DNA of 15,321 nt from Anaerolineales bacterium (GTDB lineage: Bacteria > Chloroflexota > Anaerolineae > Anaerolineales > DRMV01): the NCBI GenBank assembly GCA_015484985.1, contig WFUL01000110.1:1-15321 (forward strand), in the 5' to 3' direction. Each line of letters opens with the position of its first letter. The stretch's first letter is position 1. The notes beneath the pieces were generated by a model, which saw only the letters and a program-made list of their open reading frames with translations, had not been told where the DNA came from and made no database searches. Position numbers and translations under genes: made by a program. Positions 12,634-15,321 of this stretch are shown one piece after another.

Positions 12634-14013
12634 TCAACCTGCCAGGGTGAGAGGAGAGGACACCTCGGACATCTTGGGTTTCATCTCTTCGACCAACCGA
12701 CCGATCAGGCTCCAGGGCCCCGTCCAGGTGATGTACACAGGGCGAATCTGACCCCGTAAATCCTGGTCGCTCTCCACAAAGACCAGTTTGTTCTGGGGCG
12801 TGCGTCCCTTCCAGCGTCCTTTGACCTTCTCTTCGAAGAGAACTTCCACCGTCTGCCCCAGATACCTGGCGTTGATTTCGGCCGAAATGCGTTCGTGCAA
12901 TTGTTCCAGGGCCCGGAAGCGGCGCCACTTTTCCTCCTCCGGGACATCGTCCTTCATCTTGCGAGCCGCTACCGTGCCGGGCCGTTCGGAGTAACGGGCG
13001 ATGTGGATGACATCCAGGCGTAGTTCCTCCAACAGGTCATACGTGCGCTGGAACTGGGCTTCCGTCTCGCCGGGAAAGCCCACGATGACGTCGGTAGCGA
13101 TGGCCACGTCGGGGATGATTTCCCGAATCCGATGGATAAGCCGACGGTAATCGTCCGCCGTGTATCCACGCTTCATGCGGCGCAACACTTCATCGTCCCC
13201 TGCCTGCACGGGAACTTCGATATGGGGCATGACTTTGGGCAACTCGGCCACCGTTTCCAGCAATTCGTCGTCCAGCCAGTTGGGGTGGGAGGTCAGGAAA
13301 CGAATGCGTTCCAGCCCCTCAATCTCGTGGACAATGCGCAAGAGTTGGGCCAGGTTGGGCCCATCGGGGATATCTTTCCCGTACCGGTCCACAATCTGAC
13401 CCAGCAGGGTCACCTCCTTGACCCCCTGGGCGACGAGTTGACGGATTTCCTGCACGATGACGCCTACCGGACGACTGCGCTCAGGTCCTCGGCGGTACGG
13501 GATGATGCAGAAGGTACAGGCGTGGGAACAGCCATAGACCACAGGGACGTAAGCCGTGACTGCCCGACCCTGTAGCGGCTTGGGCAATCCATAAGGCAAC
13601 TCGCCGTCCATGAGGGCAAAGCGGGTTTGGGTCTCCTGGGCCTCCAGGGCCTTGACCTCATCCTGGGTAAGATAGGCCAGCAACGGTCCGGGGTCCGAGG
13701 GTGGGGAGAACACATCGACAAAGGGGAATCGTTTCTTCAAGCGCTCATATCCCCGCACACCCACAAGGCAACCCATGAGGTTGATGACCAAGTCGGGCTT
13801 CTTTTCCTTCAGGGGTTTCAACGACATCAAGCGGCCGTAAGCCTTGTCCTCCGCACTCTGCCGAACCACGCAAGTGTTCAACACGATGACATCGGCCTCT
13901 TCCGGCCGTTCCGTCATGGTGTAGCCCAGGTTCTCCAGCGCGGTCGCCACCCGTTGGGAATCGGCGACGTTCATTTGGCAACCGGCCGTCCAGATGTAGT
14001 AACGCTTGCTCAT
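12634..14013 (-). CDS. miaB: tRNA-2-methylthio-N6-dimethylallyladenosine synthase MiaB
   Basis: A 459-aa radical-SAM methylthiotransferase, the usual MiaB length, which adds methylthio to i6A37 of tRNAs. The N-terminal cluster cysteines are C12 (TAGCQMN), C48 (LNTCVVRQSAEDK) and C82 (MGCLVG). The radical-SAM motif is GCSHACTFC with C162, C166 and C169, followed by IIPYRRGPERSRP. RFLTSHP and VIVGFPGET are also MiaB-like, and a TRAM domain spans about 375-450. These features favour MiaB over the related RimO and MtaB. ATG at 14013 has GGGTG eight bases upstream and GAGG adjacent. A GTG at 14046 is an alternative start. It stands alone as a transcription unit. Confidence 0.95.
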   Translation of the reverse strand: MSKRYYIWTAGCQMNVADSQRVATALENLGYTMTERPEEADVIVLNTCVVRQSAEDKAYGRLMSLKPLKEKKPDLVINLMGCLVGVRGYERLKKRFPFVDVFSPPSDPGPLLAYLTQDEVKALEAQETQTRFALMDGELPYGLPKPLQGRAVTAYVPVVYGCSHACTFCIIPYRRGPERSRPVGVIVQEIRQLVAQGVKEVTLLGQIVDRYGKDIPDGPNLAQLLRIVHEIEGLERIRFLTSHPNWLDDELLETVAELPKVMPHIEVPVQAGDDEVLRRMKRGYTADDYRRLIHRIREIIPDVAIATDVIVGFPGETEAQFQRTYDLLEELRLDVIHIARYSERPGTVAARKMKDDVPEEEKWRRFRALEQLHERISAEINARYLGQTVEVLFEEKVKGRWKGRTPQNKLVFVESDQDLRGQIRPVYITWTGPWSLIGRLVEEMKPKMSEVSSPLTLAG

Positions 14014-14412
14014 CCTCGTTTCACCCTTTGCTGTAATATATTTCACCAGGCCCTGCGGCCAATAGAAGGTCTGGGTCCGGTTTTCTACGCCAAGGTGCTG
14101 GTGTTAATATACCCCGTTTCCTCATCATGGGAACAGGATTTTCTTGGACAGTCGACGTGCTCACTTCTTGTCCTAAGCGCATATTTCCCCTCGCTGACAG
14201 GCCACGGCGGAGAGCAGGTGTCTTGTTCCTGTGCCCCTGCACCCGATTAGGCAAAACCCGTCTTGTTCTTCTAAGAATGACCTTCTTCTGTGCCCATCCC
14301 CTGGCCCAAACCCTAATTGATCAAACAAGAATTTCCATTGACTTTATACAAAATGGTCTATATACTAGAAAAACCTTGCCCTCTTGCTTCTGAAGCGGTT
14401 TGGAGGGAAATT
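14014..14412. other. 400-bp gene-free region between miaB and the TP-linker gene
   Basis: No frame looks coding. Small dyads include TTCTT-CT-AAGAA (14266-14277), TTGATCAA (14317-14324) and GGACA/TGTCC around 14145-14171. The miaB promoter should lie in the left part; an AATATA at 14106-14111 reads TATATT on the minus strand, but no -35 partner is clear. The right part holds the promoter of the next gene. Confidence 0.5.
14338..14366 (+). promoter_or_regulatory. Promoter of the TP-linker membrane protein gene
   Basis: TTGACT (14338-14343), exactly 17 nt of spacer, then TATACT (14361-14366). Both boxes differ from consensus at one position. Transcription would start near 14373, about 40 bases before the ATG. 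Confidence 0.8.
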
Positions 14413-15141
14413 ATGATTAGGAGGATACTGGAACAGATACGGCGGCGTTGGGTCACCATTGTGATTCTCCTCGCGAGCCTCTTTGGCTGCACATTGTTTT
14501 TATTGTGGTACCCAAGACGGATGATCCAAATCAATCCAAACGTTTCCCCGGAAACCGCTACGCCTACGGCCACCATGACCCATACCCCTATACCCACCCA
14601 AACACCGACGACTACGCCAACAAGCACACCCACGGTCACCGTCACACCGGAGCCAACGCCCAATTTGGGTATCGGCAACACCTTTGACCGCAACCGCAAT
14701 CAACCCTTTGATGACCCTGTGGCCGATGCGATACGAGTGGATGTGAATTGTGCGGAGGGGAAATTGCGCATTTGCATCTATTTCCGGGAGCCTTTCCCCC
14801 CGGAAGAATACAGCCGGGCCGTTCTGGTTGGCGTGGTCAAAGCCGGTACGAAAAAGGGCCGGGTATTCCAATTCCAACAACACGCGGGCAAGGACGAGAC
14901 CGGAGAGCTCGTGGCTCCCGGAAATGTGCAACCGTTCACCAACGGACGAATCTTCTACGACTTCGAACGGGGCGTCTTATGCATTGAATTTGACCATCCT
15001 GAATCTTTCCTCAAGAGCCTGAACGTACAACCAGGGAACGAGATTGAAATCATCATCGAGGTCTTCCACATGAACACGCCTTCCAGTCCCTGGACAGGCG
15101 ATGTGGAACGAGCGAAATTGGAGGTACCTGAGTGCCCGTAA
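14413..15141 (+). CDS. Membrane-anchored extracytoplasmic protein with Thr/Pro-rich linker
   Basis: A 242-aa protein with three parts. A basic N-terminus (MIRRILEQIRRRW) leads into one hydrophobic segment at 13-33. A low-complexity linker of TPT/TPTP repeats spans 45-83. A globular domain follows from about 88 to 242. The linker type is common in surface proteins of Chloroflexi. LFGC (23-26) resembles a lipobox, but hydrophobic residues continue past the Cys, so a plain membrane anchor is likelier. The outer domain holds C113, C121, C190 and C241 and alternating hydrophobic strands (LRICIYF, IEIIIEVF), suggesting a beta-sandwich; I do not recognise it. ATG at 14413 has GGAGGG five bases upstream. 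It has its own strong promoter and appears monocistronic. Confidence 0.87.
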   Translation: MIRRILEQIRRRWVTIVILLASLFGCTLFLLWYPRRMIQINPNVSPETATPTATMTHTPIPTQTPTTTPTSTPTVTVTPEPTPNLGIGNTFDRNRNQPFDDPVADAIRVDVNCAEGKLRICIYFREPFPPEEYSRAVLVGVVKAGTKKGRVFQFQQHAGKDETGELVAPGNVQPFTNGRIFYDFERGVLCIEFDHPESFLKSLNVQPGNEIEIIIEVFHMNTPSSPWTGDVERAKLEVPECP

Positions 15142-15168
15142 ATGCACCCCTACCCCGGAGCCTTTTGA

Positions 15169-15208
15169 GTTCTTACAAAGCCCCAGCTTTTTCGAGATGA
15201 TTTCACCG
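15169..15208. repeat. Intergenic element, copy 2 (near-repeat of 7055-7093)
   Basis: It shares GTTCTTACAAA, TTTTC and TGATTT with copy 1. It starts 28 bases after the stop of the TP-linker gene. Inside it AAAGC-CCCA-GCTTT (15177-15190) plus TT forms a weak terminator-like hairpin. Confidence 0.45.
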
Positions 15209-15319
15209 CGGGACAGGGGGCGCCTCCTGCAAAGTGCAAGCAGGCATGGCGGTGGGCAAGAGGCGAGGCCACAAGGCATCGGTTTTCCACCGTCCCAGGG
15301 TGCTCCGCACATCTTCCGC
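15203..15319 (-). CDS. Possible 3' end of a minus-strand gene, truncated by the window edge
   Basis: On the minus strand one frame is open from the window edge to TGA at 15205-15203. The tail of about 38 residues includes TLGRWKTDALWPRLLP and ends in APPVPR. About three quarters of its third positions are G or C, like the genes nearby. The reach is too short to exclude other frames, including a plus-strand ATG near 15246, and no family can be named. Confidence 0.35.
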   Translation of the reverse strand, partial: AEDVRSTLGRWKTDALWPRLLPTAMPACTLQEAPPVPR

Positions 15320-15321
15320 CT

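Noticed and set aside
11687..12751. A 354-codon plus-strand frame overlapping the nitroreductase gene
   Set aside because: It is an out-of-frame shadow of the nitroreductase and miaB ends, with low-complexity Pro/Arg/Gly content and no motif.
1..15321. CRISPR array, insertion sequence, phage or toxin-antitoxin module
   Set aside because: No regularly spaced direct repeats, transposase or integrase motifs, or small paired toxin-antitoxin genes were seen on either strand.

Overview
The window looks like a stretch of a moderately GC-rich bacterial chromosome, most likely from a thermophilic or anaerobic member of the Chloroflexota (Anaerolineae-like). This is inferred from gene style, not from a marker search. 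The hints are a Thr/Pro-rich surface linker, GT-C and GT2 glycosyltransferases of the kind common in that phylum, a tungsten-type aldehyde oxidoreductase and strong GGAGG ribosome sites. No phage, transposase, CRISPR array or rRNA is visible.

Layout. (1) 1-516: the 3' end of an M23 metallopeptidase gene. (2) 4637 down to 559, minus strand: a tightly coupled four-gene operon. In order of transcription it holds a polytopic GT-C-type glycosyltransferase, a PAPS-dependent sulfotransferase, a GT2 glycosyltransferase and an unrecognised 159-aa protein. All three junctions overlap (4, 11 and 4 nt), so the set looks like one pathway for a sulfated glycan or glycolipid. (3) 4869-6985, plus strand: an aldehyde:ferredoxin oxidoreductase homologue overlapping a small multi-pass membrane protein. 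(4) 7264-8100: a thioredoxin-TPR protein of the YbbN/CnoX type, followed by two strong hairpins. (5) 10574 down to 8352, minus strand: an operon of an unrecognised Trp-rich 316-aa protein, a PduO-type cobalamin adenosyltransferase and a DUF554 membrane protein. It has a structured leader of about 108 nt. (6) 10891-10962: tRNA-Gly(CCC) with a strong promoter whose -35 box sits inside a 14-bp inverted repeat. (7) 11730 down to 11221, minus: a phosphoribosyltransferase. (8) 11904-12530: a nitroreductase. (9) 14013 down to 12634, minus: miaB. (10) 14413-15141: a membrane-anchored protein with a Thr/Pro linker, behind a near-consensus promoter. (11) A possible minus-strand gene tail at the right edge.

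Most of the window is accessory or housekeeping metabolism with recognisable families. The best candidates for something undescribed are the sulfotransferase/glycosyltransferase operon with its orphan fourth gene, the unknown protein coupled to cobalamin adenosylation and its hairpin leader, the tandem minus-oriented terminator-like hairpins upstream of the thioredoxin gene, and a roughly 40-nt intergenic element present near 7055 and 15169. Functions are read from motifs only; no database search was run.
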